Part shown: positions 34,060 to 42,592 of the stretch, piece after piece | Layout of the letters: the number at the start of each line of letters is the position of its first letter | How positions within the stretch are numbered: position 1 is the first letter of the stretch | Origin: Balneolales bacterium | GTDB taxonomy: Bacteria; Bacteroidota; Rhodothermia; Balneolales; Natronogracilivirgulaceae | Direction of reading: 5' to 3' | DNA: 47,777 bases | Assembly (NCBI GenBank): GCA_007120385.1 | Contig: SKNT01000149.1 | Location: 1-47,777 of the forward strand | Notes under the pieces: model-generated | Told to the model about the DNA's origin: nothing | The model's input: only the letters and a program-made list of their open reading frames with translations | Database searches by the model: none | Translations under genes and position numbers: made by a program

Positions 34060-34881
34060 CTATCTTTCAGCAGTTACCGTGGAAACACGTGACAGACCGG
34101 TAAGAGCCCGGTCATAATATTCCTCGGCGAGCTCCCTGTTTTCACCCCTGGGGAAAATCTGCAGGTACTGCTGATAACTCTCCACGGCTTTTTCAAACCG
34201 CTCCTGCTGCCGATCACGGACACTGTTTTCCGCATAATAAACGTACGCCAATATCTGGTTGACAAGCGCCTCTTCTGCCCAGGAGCTTCCGGGAAAGCGC
34301 TCTACCGTCAGGCCGTAATAGATTGCTGCTGAACGGTATTCACGAATCCTCATGTACATTTCAGCTGCGTTGAACTTCTTCTTCGCGAGCTTGTCACGCA
34401 GCTCGTCCATCAGATCCTGCGCCTCCTGGGCACGTTCTGTTCCCGGATAGCGCGTTACAAACAGCTGAAAACGATCGAGCGCGTTGTAGGTTTCCGTCTG
34501 GTCCAGATTGTAGCGCGGACTCAATCTGTAGTGGGAATAGGCTTCCATGAATTCGGCATCCTTGCGTCGCTCGTCCCGGGTGTAGTTCCTGGCAAACCGG
34601 CGAAACTCACTGGCTGCCGAGAGGTAGGCACGGTTGTGGAAATGGCTTTTTGCAAGATAGAACTGAGCATCCGCCGCAAATTCCGTCCCCCGTCCCATGG
34701 AAAGAACGGTTTCAAAAGACCGAACGGCATGCGAATAGCGTTCCCGTTCATATTGGCTCATGGCTTTTTCAAAGGCCACTTCAATTGTGTCGCCCGGACG
34801 AATGTGCTGGCTGGACCGGCAACCGGCGGCCAGCAGGACCAAAAGCAGAAGAGCGGCAATACTTTTATTTATTTTAAGCAT
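34060..34881 (-). CDS. bamD: Outer-membrane protein assembly factor BamD
   Basis: BamD is the essential TPR lipoprotein of the BAM complex that inserts outer-membrane proteins. The signal ends with the lipobox LAAGC (Cys21). The mature part is a row of TPR-like helices (AFEKAMSQYERERYSHAVRSF, AQFYLAKSHFHNRAYLSAAS, AEFMEAYSHYRLSP, NALDRFQLFVTRYPGTERAQ, AAEMYMRIREYRSAAIYYG), the normal BamD pattern. The 273 residues fit the Bacteroidota form. It sits between a polyprenyl synthase gene and nadD. Its presence with the SurA-type cassette elsewhere in the window supports a Gram-negative outer membrane. Confidence 0.92.
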   Translation of the reverse strand: MLKINKSIAALLLLVLLAAGCRSSQHIRPGDTIEVAFEKAMSQYERERYSHAVRSFETVLSMGRGTEFAADAQFYLAKSHFHNRAYLSAASEFRRFARNYTRDERRKDAEFMEAYSHYRLSPRYNLDQTETYNALDRFQLFVTRYPGTERAQEAQDLMDELRDKLAKKKFNAAEMYMRIREYRSAAIYYGLTVERFPGSSWAEEALVNQILAYVYYAENSVRDRQQERFEKAVESYQQYLQIFPRGENRELAEEYYDRALTGLSRVSTVTAER

Positions 34882-34911
34882 ATTGATTTTCGTGTTACAG
34901 CTGATACACCC

Positions 34912-35907
34912 TTAATTGTCACGTACCTTTAACTTGTCGAGGAGCATTTTTATTTCCTCTCGGTACCGGGATTCTTCAAAAAGGGTGAGTTTTTGCAAGG
35001 CATTGTTATAGTGTTCTTTTATCGCTTTGACGGCATCATCAATAACCCCGAGATCGTGATAGATGCGTATGACCCTGAGAACGTCCGATTCGGTGGCATT
35101 GCCGCTTCCCAGTATCTGCCGGAGAAGCAGCCGGTCTGCGTCATCGGCCTGCTCAAGAGCCCGGATCGTAAGCCATGTTTTCTTTCCTTCGATGATGTCC
35201 CCCCCTACCCGCTTGCCGAATTTGGAAGTATCACCGACAGCATCAAGCAGATCATCCTGAATCTGGAATGCGAGACCGGCATGTTCCCCGATCTCTCCAC
35301 AGTCCGCCACAACATTATCCCCGGCGCCGGCCGTCATGGCTCCGAGCTCCATGGAGCAGCGAAGCAGGGCCGCCGTTTTGGCGCCGATCATCTCCAGATA
35401 TTCCGACAGGGCAACGTCATCCCGGTTCTCGAAATCCATATCCATGGCCTGGCCGTCACACACCACGCGGATTGCTTCCAGAAAACGCTGCATCAGCCGG
35501 TTGTTCACGGAATCCGGCAGATTCCCATGCCCGCCCTGCAGGGTTAGCTGCTGCAAAGCCAGCACAAAAAGGACATCCCCTGAGAGGATTGCCACAGCTT
35601 CATCCCACTTCTCGTGCACCGTCGGCATGCCGCGGCGGGTTCCGGCATTGTCCATCATGTCATCATGGACCAGCGTGAAGTTGTGAAGCATCTCGACGGC
35701 ACGGGCGGCCGGTATGGCACGCTCGGGCCGTCCGCCGCACAAACCGGCTGAGAGAAGAAGCAATCTTGGTCGCAGCCGCTTTCCCCCAATTCCCATAACA
35801 TAGCGCACCGGATCATATAATGATGCCGGTTTATCCGGAATTGTCAAGGAATGAAACGCCGTGTCCAGGATATCGTCCAGCTGCCTGCGAATATCTTGTC
35901 GTGTCAT
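34912..35907 (-). CDS. Polyprenyl (trans-isoprenyl) diphosphate synthase
   Basis: This enzyme extends allylic diphosphates with isopentenyl diphosphate. Both aspartate-rich motifs are seen: DDMMD (residues 82-86, with LVHDDMMDNAGTRRG) and DDLLD (218-222, with FQIQDDLLDAVGD). GGKRLRPRLL near residue 41 binds the substrate diphosphate. With 331 residues it fits long-chain or GGPP/FPP synthases; chain length cannot be fixed from the motifs. The gene follows fni (type 2 isopentenyl diphosphate isomerase) in the same operon, so the isomerase can supply its substrates. It ends 30 bases before bamD. Confidence 0.9.
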   Translation of the reverse strand: MTRQDIRRQLDDILDTAFHSLTIPDKPASLYDPVRYVMGIGGKRLRPRLLLLSAGLCGGRPERAIPAARAVEMLHNFTLVHDDMMDNAGTRRGMPTVHEKWDEAVAILSGDVLFVLALQQLTLQGGHGNLPDSVNNRLMQRFLEAIRVVCDGQAMDMDFENRDDVALSEYLEMIGAKTAALLRCSMELGAMTAGAGDNVVADCGEIGEHAGLAFQIQDDLLDAVGDTSKFGKRVGGDIIEGKKTWLTIRALEQADDADRLLLRQILGSGNATESDVLRVIRIYHDLGVIDDAVKAIKEHYNNALQKLTLFEESRYREEIKMLLDKLKVRDN

Positions 35908-35959
35908 GAAGGTTCAGGGTGAGCGGTTAAGCGAGCAAATATAAGAAAAAGTTTGGCGA

Positions 35960-36985
35960 TCATCGACCCTGAACACGCCGCAGGTGAATCATATCCAAAT
36001 CTGTGGGACGCTCACAGCCCAGCAGGCACAAAATCATGCGAAAATCATCTTCCCATTGACGGAACATGGTCTCCAGTCCGTCATAACCCCCATCGCGGAT
36101 TGCCCGGATCACCGGCTGGGCCACTGCCGCCATCACCGCACCAAGGCACAGGCTTTTTGCGATATCAGCACTGCTGCGGATCCCTCCTGATGAAATCAGC
36201 TCGCATTTGTCTTTTAACGGCTCTCGTGCCGCCAGAAGGCAGTCCACCGTTGGTATGCCCCAATCATCCGTAAAATGCGGATCCAGCTGACCGTTGCGGA
36301 TATTCTCCACCCTGCCCCAGCTTGTCCCGCCGGCGCCTGCCACATCAAAAGCGGATACACCGCAATCCAGCAGCTGGGAGATGACGCTCTCGGAGAGCCC
36401 TGCGCCCGTTTCCTTTACAATGACCGGCACCTGCACATCATTGACCAGCGAACGGATCCCTTCCCTGATGCCGCTGAACCGGCGATCACCATGCTTCTGC
36501 CGCAATTCCTGCAACGGATTCAGATGGACTATGATCGCATCGGCACGTATGGCATCGATCAAGTGTTCGATCTGCTCCTTAGCCATTCCGCCTGCAAGCT
36601 GAGCCCCGCCGATATTTGCGGCAATAAAGGCCGACGGAGCCTCCTCGCGCACAATGGAAAAACTGTTTCGGGTGGATGGGTTTTCGAGCATGATCCGCTG
36701 GCTTCCAACTCCGAATGGCAGGTTGTATTTCTCGCAGAAAGCCGCTATGACGGCATTGACCGGAGTGGCCTCATGATGGCCGCCAGTCATGGAGGAAATG
36801 AATAACGGAAAACTGAACCAGCGGTTCAGAAACCTGGTTTCACAGGTGATATCGTCGTAATTTACTTCAGGAAGCGCATCGTGAATGAAGTCATACCGCT
36901 CAAATCCGGTAGTTTTTGTGTAACCGGCATCTCCGGCTGCTGTGATATCAATGTGGTCTTTTTTGCGCTTGGCTATTTCATCCAT
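35960..36985 (-). CDS. fni: Type 2 isopentenyl-diphosphate delta-isomerase
   Basis: The FMN-dependent type 2 enzyme interconverts isopentenyl and dimethylallyl diphosphates. The 341-residue protein has RKKDHIDI near the start, the flavin-barrel segments FPLFISSMTGG, NLPFGVGSQRIMLENP and AFIAANIGGAQL, the catalytic-side HLNPLQELRQKHGDR, VKETGAGLS and DVAGAGGTSWGRVE, and the C-terminal ISSGGIRSSADIAKSLCLGA. It is the first gene of the operon fni - polyprenyl synthase - bamD - nadD, with small gaps of 52, 30 and 3 bases. This combination of isoprenoid and envelope genes fits lipid carrier and outer membrane supply. Confidence 0.94.
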   Translation of the reverse strand: MDEIAKRKKDHIDITAAGDAGYTKTTGFERYDFIHDALPEVNYDDITCETRFLNRWFSFPLFISSMTGGHHEATPVNAVIAAFCEKYNLPFGVGSQRIMLENPSTRNSFSIVREEAPSAFIAANIGGAQLAGGMAKEQIEHLIDAIRADAIIVHLNPLQELRQKHGDRRFSGIREGIRSLVNDVQVPVIVKETGAGLSESVISQLLDCGVSAFDVAGAGGTSWGRVENIRNGQLDPHFTDDWGIPTVDCLLAAREPLKDKCELISSGGIRSSADIAKSLCLGAVMAAVAQPVIRAIRDGGYDGLETMFRQWEDDFRMILCLLGCERPTDLDMIHLRRVQGR

Positions 36986-37120
36986 CCCGGTTGCCTTTTC
37001 ATCATTTTATTGCACTGTTTCACCTGTACCTGGCTAATCCATTTGTACTGACGGCTGCCATTTCATTCCCATTCGGCCCGGTTCCTGCCTCCGTGGCACC
37101 TCTGCGGAGCGTTCGGCCGG

Positions 37121-37648
37121 CTACTGCGCCTTTCGGGGAGCACGATAAACCGGCACAAAAGAACACGCCTCCCCGTACATCAGGCGCTCCACATAAGGTA
37201 ACAGTTTCTGAGTAGCATATAAATAGACAGACGGCGGCACTTCCACATCGGCGCACCCCTTCAGCAGTACACGCTTCCCGCGATATTGGGACCAGTCTAC
37301 GGCATCCAGGCCTTTCCGGAACCTCTCAAAGGCAGCGTCCTGCGGAGTGCCGTACACAATGTCCGAAGCATGCGGGCCGGCATGCGCCGCAACCAGCATG
37401 TAGGCCCAAGAGGCAATAATGGCATCGGTGGAGCAGAATACAGTCAGTATTTTCCCGGAATACCGGCTCCAGTCATGCTCTTCAAGAGCCTGCCGGAACT
37501 CCTTCTCGCGCAGGATCAACTCCATGTGCAGATATTCCTTCAAATCAAATGCTGCAATCTCTTTCAGCGAGTACCAATTCTGTAAATCCAGGGTCACAAG
37601 TCCCGATTTGGCAACCTTGTTCTCTATTGCAGTCTGATGTCCAGTCAT
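37121..37648 (-). CDS. DUF2480 family protein, last gene of the suf operon
   Basis: The 175-residue protein matches DUF2480 of Bacteroidota: SGLVTLDLQNWY, LKEYLHMELILREKEFRQAL, HDWSRYSGKILTVFCSTDAI, SWAYMLVAAHAG, KRVLLKGCADVEVPPSVYLY and YGEACSFVPVYR. Three cysteines (72, 132 and 162 from the ATG at 37648) lie in the best conserved blocks. The function of the family is unknown. A GTG at 37705 would overlap the sufA stop (GTGA) and add 19 residues; the ATG at 37648 is preferred because DUF2480 similarity starts there. It follows sufA on the same strand, at the end of an iron-sulfur assembly operon, so a role as accessory or carrier is possible but not shown. Confidence 0.8.
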   Translation of the reverse strand: MTGHQTAIENKVAKSGLVTLDLQNWYSLKEIAAFDLKEYLHMELILREKEFRQALEEHDWSRYSGKILTVFCSTDAIIASWAYMLVAAHAGPHASDIVYGTPQDAAFERFRKGLDAVDWSQYRGKRVLLKGCADVEVPPSVYLYATQKLLPYVERLMYGEACSFVPVYRAPRKAQ

Positions 37649-37701
37649 GGGGATATCAACATGTGTTGCGTTAAAATGTGGCCGTGATCTCCAGGTCGCG
37701 A

Positions 37702-38043
37702 TCACACGGAGAATGATTCTCCACAGGAACAGGTGCGGCTGGCATTCGGATTGATGAAGTGGAATCCCTTGCCATCCAACCCGTCGGAATAATCGAGGCG
37801 CGTTCCCGCAAGGTAAAGGAAACTGCGCATGTCAATGACCACTTTAATGCCTGCAACCTCAAATTCCTGGTCTTTTTTTTCTTGTGATGCACCCTGAGTG
37901 TCAAAGTCCAGTTTGTATGAAAGACCGGAACAACCGCCGCCCACCACGCCGATGCGCAGCGCGGCCCGCTCGTCGGCACCTTCACTGCGACGAATTTCAT
38001 TGATCTGTTTGAGCGCTTTATCGGAAATGGTAATCGCTGTCAT
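37702..38043 (-). CDS. sufA: A-type iron-sulfur carrier (SufA/ErpA/IscA family)
   Basis: A-type carriers receive Fe-S clusters from the scaffold and pass them to target proteins. The 113-residue protein has the three cysteines of the family: Cys38 in GGGCSGLSY, and Cys105 and Cys107 in RTCSCGESF. The rest of the fold (ITISDKALKQI, LRIGVVGGG, VVIDMRSFLYLAGTRLDY) fits. Its start overlaps the stop of the nfu gene by four bases (ATGA), so the two are translationally coupled. The gene name follows its place in the suf operon. Confidence 0.93.
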   Translation of the reverse strand: MTAITISDKALKQINEIRRSEGADERAALRIGVVGGGCSGLSYKLDFDTQGASQEKKDQEFEVAGIKVVIDMRSFLYLAGTRLDYSDGLDGKGFHFINPNASRTCSCGESFSV

Positions 38044-38594
38044 ACCGACTCGATACGGATATTGGGGTCAATTCGTTTGGCCATGCTCTCGATGGCGTAC
38101 AGTGTGCCGGTGGTTGCCGTGGGACACGTGCCGCAGGCGCCCTGGTAATGCACTTTCAGTACATCATTCTCAAGGCTTATGACCTTAAGTCCACCCCCAT
38201 CGGCAAGCAGATATGGACGTACCTGCTCATCGAGCATCTTGTTGATCTCGATCAGTCGCGGATCATCCGATGTCAGCGCTTCCTCGCTCACGTTCACGTT
38301 GGGATCGTCCGAAGCAAGACTATCAACCGCTTCGGCCTCGCGAATCGGCGGGGCCAGCTGGCGCAGCAGCGTATTCCAGTCAATGCTGCCATCCTGGGTG
38401 ATGGTCACGTAGCGATCGACATAGTAGACCGAGATCACGTGCGGAATATTGAACAACTCGGATGCAAAGGGATCGGCCATAGCCTCTTCCGGCGATTCAT
38501 AGGAACGGGTCACACCATTCGAGATGGGTTCCCTGAGCACAAACCGCATGGCATCTGGGTTTGGTGTTCTTTCAATTTCAGCAATTTTCGGCAT
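38040..38594 (-). CDS. NifU-like Fe-S scaffold/carrier (Nfu) with N-terminal Nfu domain
   Basis: Nfu proteins carry a [4Fe-4S] cluster between subunits and deliver it to client enzymes. The 184-residue protein has the N-terminal Nfu domain (ERTPNPDAMRFVLREPIS, VYYVDRYVTITQ, quoted in parts) and the C-terminal NifU domain (INKMLDEQVRPYLLADGGGL, HYQGACGTCPTATTGTLY) with Cys154 and Cys157 as cluster ligands. The ATG at 38594 is preferred over an upstream ATG at 38657, because the domain starts with MPKIAEIERTPNP. It lies between sufU and sufA in the suf operon. Confidence 0.92.
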   Translation of the reverse strand: MPKIAEIERTPNPDAMRFVLREPISNGVTRSYESPEEAMADPFASELFNIPHVISVYYVDRYVTITQDGSIDWNTLLRQLAPPIREAEAVDSLASDDPNVNVSEEALTSDDPRLIEINKMLDEQVRPYLLADGGGLKVISLENDVLKVHYQGACGTCPTATTGTLYAIESMAKRIDPNIRIESV

Positions 38595-38679
38595 AATCTT
38601 GTGATTTTTAATGTTATTTTCAGGATGATAAACGCCCGCCATTCTGGCGTAGTACAAAACTTTTTGGGTGGATGCGGCC

Positions 38680-39135
38680 TCATTCGGTTGTCACTTTCTC
38701 TTTTCCTTTCAAGGCGGCGTGCAGCGTGTGCCAGCACAGCGTGGCACACTTGACACGCGCCGGCAGATTCCTGACCCCGTAGAAAATCTTCAGACGACCA
38801 AGGTCGTTTGGGTCATTCTCGGGATCCAGTTTGCCCTGAGCCATATCATGAAACTGGTGAAACAACTTCTCGATCTCATCAATGTGCTTGCCTTTTACGA
38901 ACGTAGTCATCATTGACGCCGACGCCTTTGAAATAGCGCAACCGTCACCAATAAAAGTGACGTCCGTGACGATGTTATTTTCATCAATGTTCATGAAAAT
39001 CTTGTATTTGTCACCGCAAAGAGGATTGTGACCCAGAGCCTCGAAATCAGCGGGATCAAGAACACGGTAATTCCTCGGTGTCTTGTTGTGATCAAGCAAT
39101 ACCTGCTGATACAGTTGGCTCAGTTTGTCATTCAT
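38680..39135 (-). CDS. sufU: SufU-type Fe-S scaffold or sulfur-transfer protein
   Basis: SufU accepts sulfur from SufS in a zinc-dependent way and hands it to SufBCD. The 151-residue protein shows the SufU ligands: Cys40 with Asp42 (PLCGD), Cys66 (GDGCAISKAS) and Cys130 (RVKCATLCWHTL). The roughly 20-residue insert before the last cysteine, containing LGRLKIFYGVRNLPAR, marks SufU rather than IscU. It lies 12 bases after sufS and 85 bases before nfu in the operon. No iscR-like regulator is nearby. Confidence 0.93.
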   Translation of the reverse strand: MNDKLSQLYQQVLLDHNKTPRNYRVLDPADFEALGHNPLCGDKYKIFMNIDENNIVTDVTFIGDGCAISKASASMMTTFVKGKHIDEIEKLFHQFHDMAQGKLDPENDPNDLGRLKIFYGVRNLPARVKCATLCWHTLHAALKGKEKVTTE

Positions 39136-39147
39136 GCCGTTCCTTCA

Positions 39148-40419
39148 CTATCTGAACATTTCAATGGTTTTGCGCAGCCCCGCGACCAGCTGGTCGATCT
39201 CTTCCCTGCGGTTGTACATCGCCATGGAAGCGCGCGTGGTGGCCACAATCCCCAGCCGGTCCATCAGCGGCTGGGTGCAATGGTGGCCGGTTCGAACCGC
39301 CACACCTTCCAGGTCAAGGACCGTTCCAATGTCATGCGGATGGACGCCGTCAATGACAAACGAAACGACCGAGGACTTCTCCGGGGCCGTTCCGATAATC
39401 CGCAATCCTTCAATGGTTTGTAATTGCTCCGTGGCGTAACGGAGCAGTTCCTGCTCTTTTTTGTGGATAGCATTGTAACCGACGGACATGATGTACTCCG
39501 CCGCCTTGCCCATGCCGATCGCGCCGGAAATATTGGGCGTGCCGGCCTCAAACTTGTACGGAAGCTCATTGTACAACACCTCGTCAAACGACACGCTCAG
39601 GATCATGTCCCCGCCGCCCCGCCATGGAGGCATCTTCTCGAGCAGCTCCTGCTTGCCGTAGAGGATTCCGATGCCGGTCGGACCGTACATCTTGTGTCCT
39701 GATGTCACAAAAAAGTCACAATCGATTTGCTGCACGTCCACTTTCATGTGGGATACGGCCTGTGCCCCGTCCACGAGGACGGGCACCCCATGCTGATGGG
39801 CGATCCTGGTGATCTCGGCAACCGGGTTGATCGTTCCGAGGGTATTGGACACATGGACGATGCCCACCAGCCGCGTGCGGTCGGTGAGCATGTCTGCAAA
39901 GGCCTTCATGTCCAGCACCCCGTCATCACTGACCGGAATCACTTTCAGTACAGCTCCTTTTTCATCACAGAGCATCCGCCAGGGTACAATGTTGGAGTGG
40001 TGCTCCATGGTGCTGATGAGAATCTCGTCCCCTTCGCCCACATTGGTGCGCCCCCAGGATTGCATCACCAGGTTGATGGCATCGGTTGCCCCGGAAGTAA
40101 AAATCACCTCTTTGCTGCTTCGGGCGTTGATCAGCCCGCGGAGCGTTTCGCGTGCCCCTTCCATGGCCTCAGTGGCTTCCTGGCTGAGCAGGTGAACACC
40201 CCGGTGCACATTCGCGTGATACCTGCTGTGGTATTCCGTATAGGCGCGCATCACCGGCTCCGGCATCTGGCTGGATGCGGCATTGTCCAGAAAAGCGAGC
40301 GGTTTGCCGTGAACCTCCCGGCGCAGGACCGGAAAGTCGTCGCGGCACCGCTCGATGTCGATGGTTCCCGCCGCTTCCAAAGCAGCGGATGATTTTATGG
40401 ATACGGAACTGTCGGCCAT
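39148..40419 (-). CDS. sufS: Cysteine desulfurase SufS
   Basis: SufS takes sulfur from L-cysteine as a persulfide and gives it to SufU and the SufBCD scaffold. It is a pyridoxal phosphate enzyme of 423 residues. The Schiff-base lysine is Lys243 in TSGHKMYGPTGIG; the persulfide cysteine is Cys381 in RTGHHCTQPLMDRLG; the cofactor-binding segments FTSGATDAINLV and LVDGAQAVSHMKVDV are present. The start codon overlaps the sufD stop (TGATG), so translation is coupled. It shows the group II (SufS/CsdA) pattern. Confidence 0.95.
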   Translation of the reverse strand: MADSSVSIKSSAALEAAGTIDIERCRDDFPVLRREVHGKPLAFLDNAASSQMPEPVMRAYTEYHSRYHANVHRGVHLLSQEATEAMEGARETLRGLINARSSKEVIFTSGATDAINLVMQSWGRTNVGEGDEILISTMEHHSNIVPWRMLCDEKGAVLKVIPVSDDGVLDMKAFADMLTDRTRLVGIVHVSNTLGTINPVAEITRIAHQHGVPVLVDGAQAVSHMKVDVQQIDCDFFVTSGHKMYGPTGIGILYGKQELLEKMPPWRGGGDMILSVSFDEVLYNELPYKFEAGTPNISGAIGMGKAAEYIMSVGYNAIHKKEQELLRYATEQLQTIEGLRIIGTAPEKSSVVSFVIDGVHPHDIGTVLDLEGVAVRTGHHCTQPLMDRLGIVATTRASMAMYNRREEIDQLVAGLRKTIEMFR

Positions 40420-41756
40420 CAGGCGAGTTCTTGGATGGATTTGCTTTCGTGAGTATACGCTTCCACTTCTTTGCTCAGCCGCTCCCGGATGGAGGGCACG
40501 GGAATGGACTCGATCACGTCAAGTGCAAATCCATAGGTGAGTATTTCACGGGTCTGGTTTTCACGAAGCCCCCTGGTTTGCAGGTAGAAAACCTCGTCCT
40601 TGTCCAGCTGACCGATGGTGGCCCCATGACTGCAGGAGACATCGTCGGCAAAAATCTCCAGCTGCGGTTTGGCGTAGGCCATCCCGGTGTTTGAGAGCTG
40701 AAGGTTCCGGTTCTCCTGGAACGCATCCGTCTTCTGGGCATCCTGGCGTACAAAGATCTTGCCGTTGAAGACCGATGTGCCGTGCCCGTCAATAATGCAC
40801 TTGTGCAGCTGGTGGCTGGTGCAGTTGGGCATGGTGTGATCCATCACACTGTGGGTGTCGGAGAGCTGGTCACCGTTGACCATGACCAGTCCGTCCAGCG
40901 TGGCATGCGTGTTCTCATCGGTCAGCACCGCTTTCACGTCACTGCGTGAAAGATGCGCGCCCAGTTGCACGGCATAGGATTTGTAATCGCTGTCGCGGCT
41001 GATGTCGGCTGCCAGACGGGAGATGTGGTACGCCTTCTTGCTGTCGCGCTGCAGCTTGACATGCGTCATGTGCGAGTTCTCGGCCAGGGCGATCTCGGAA
41101 ACCGGACAGTTCAGGTACACGTTACTCCCCAGCCCGATATGATCTTCCACTACGGTCATCTCGCTGGAACGGTCACCCACTATCAGACAGCGCGGCGTCA
41201 TCACATACTGCTCCCGCTCATCTGTATTGATAAACAGAAGCTGGATGGGATCGGCGACCTTGACGGCTTTGGGGACATATATGAATGCCCCGTCACGGAA
41301 AATAGCGGTATTGAACGGCGCGAACGGATCGTCCTCCCATTTGGCATATTTGCCAAGATGCTTCAGGGCGACCTCGTTCCCCTCGGCCAGCACGTCGGCC
41401 AGGTTGGCGACGATCACCCCTTCGGGCAGCCGGTCGGTTTTGGAAAGCTTCTCGCTGTACACCCCGTTGATGAAGGCCAAGTGGTGATGTTCGGCCTCGG
41501 GGTAGATATACCCGGCAGCATCAGCCGGCACTTTGGGAGAAGCTATGTTTTGGGCCGGCACAAAATTTTCCTTGCTCAGCGATTTCAGCGAACAGTATTT
41601 CCACTCTTCATGCCGAGTTGTCGGAAGCTCTTTTCCGGTGATCTCCCGGGCCGCTTCACGCTGAAGTTCTGCCACCTTCCCGTTGACAAACCCTGCCGCT
41701 TCAAAACGATCCAGGAGCCGGTCCAGAAAGAGCGTTTCTTTTGCAATGTCTGTCAT
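40419..41756 (-). CDS. sufD: Fe-S cluster assembly protein SufD
   Basis: SufD pairs with SufB and SufC in the SufBC2D scaffold and helps iron entry. The ATG at 41756 gives [20 protein letters not shown] and 445 residues. The family pattern is seen in LPTTRHEEWKYCSLKSL near the N-terminus, the beta-helix core, and the C-terminal VSCSHGATIGQLDKDEVFYLQTRGL, whose histidine is the iron-related one in SufD. It overlaps the sufC stop by one base (TAATG). A longer start at 41798 would overlap sufC further and is less likely. Confidence 0.94.
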   Translation of the reverse strand: MTDIAKETLFLDRLLDRFEAAGFVNGKVAELQREAAREITGKELPTTRHEEWKYCSLKSLSKENFVPAQNIASPKVPADAAGYIYPEAEHHHLAFINGVYSEKLSKTDRLPEGVIVANLADVLAEGNEVALKHLGKYAKWEDDPFAPFNTAIFRDGAFIYVPKAVKVADPIQLLFINTDEREQYVMTPRCLIVGDRSSEMTVVEDHIGLGSNVYLNCPVSEIALAENSHMTHVKLQRDSKKAYHISRLAADISRDSDYKSYAVQLGAHLSRSDVKAVLTDENTHATLDGLVMVNGDQLSDTHSVMDHTMPNCTSHQLHKCIIDGHGTSVFNGKIFVRQDAQKTDAFQENRNLQLSNTGMAYAKPQLEIFADDVSCSHGATIGQLDKDEVFYLQTRGLRENQTREILTYGFALDVIESIPVPSIRERLSKEVEAYTHESKSIQELA

Positions 41757-42523
41757 TATTTTGCCTCTCCGTTTACTTCCGTGTTGGCAGTTACCCATTC
41801 GTAGCCATGTTTCTCCAGCTCCAGTGCCAGTTCTTTTCCGCCAGACTTGTGGATGCGGCCGTTGACCAGCACATGGACAAAGTCAGGGGTGATATAGTTG
41901 AGGATGCGCTGATAGTGGGTCACCAGCATAACGGCATTGTCTTTGGTGTTAAGCTTGTTGATACCTTCCGATACGATACGCAACGCATCAATATCCAGTC
42001 CGGAATCGGTCTCATCCAGCAGTGCCAGTTTCGGTTTCAGCACGGCCATTTGCAGGATTTCATTGCGTTTTTTCTCACCACCGGAAAAGCCCACATTCAC
42101 GTTTCGATCCAGGAGCTTTTGATCCATTTCCACAAGATTGAGCTTGTCTATGATGTAATCTTCAAATTCCAGGGGATCAAGAGGATCCAGGCCTTTTTCT
42201 TTCTGGATTTCATTGTATGCCTCACGCATAAGCATGGAGTTGCTCACACCCGGGATCTCGACCGGATACTGGAACGCCATGAAGACCCCTTTGCGGGCGC
42301 GCTCATCGGGCTCCATCTCGATCAGGTCCTCACCTTCATAAATGATCTCACCCTGGGTTACTTCGTATGACGGATGCCCAGCAATGATCTTGGCCAGCGT
42401 GCTTTTGCCGCTGCCGTTGGGACCCATGATGGCGTGCACCTCGCCCGCCTTGATTTCCAGATTGATTCCTTTGAGGATTTCATTTCCTTCCACTTCTGCG
42501 TGGAGATTTTTGATTGTCAGCAT
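41756..42523 (-). CDS. sufC: Fe-S cluster assembly ATPase SufC
   Basis: SufC is the ABC-type ATPase that drives conformational change in SufBC2D. The 255 residues hold Walker [10 protein letters not shown] (34-42), the signature [12 protein letters not shown], Walker [13 protein letters not shown] and the switch His in VTHYQRIL, all standard for SufC. The gene follows sufB after 69 bases and touches sufD. It is a soluble protein without membrane parts. Confidence 0.95.
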   Translation of the reverse strand: MLTIKNLHAEVEGNEILKGINLEIKAGEVHAIMGPNGSGKSTLAKIIAGHPSYEVTQGEIIYEGEDLIEMEPDERARKGVFMAFQYPVEIPGVSNSMLMREAYNEIQKEKGLDPLDPLEFEDYIIDKLNLVEMDQKLLDRNVNVGFSGGEKKRNEILQMAVLKPKLALLDETDSGLDIDALRIVSEGINKLNTKDNAVMLVTHYQRILNYITPDFVHVLVNGRIHKSGGKELALELEKHGYEWVTANTEVNGEAK

Positions 42524-42592
42524 GTACGTATTATCGTTTGGGGTATGTCGTTTACTATTTGAAAAATTGTTTTGCCAGGCGTTATCGGGTGC

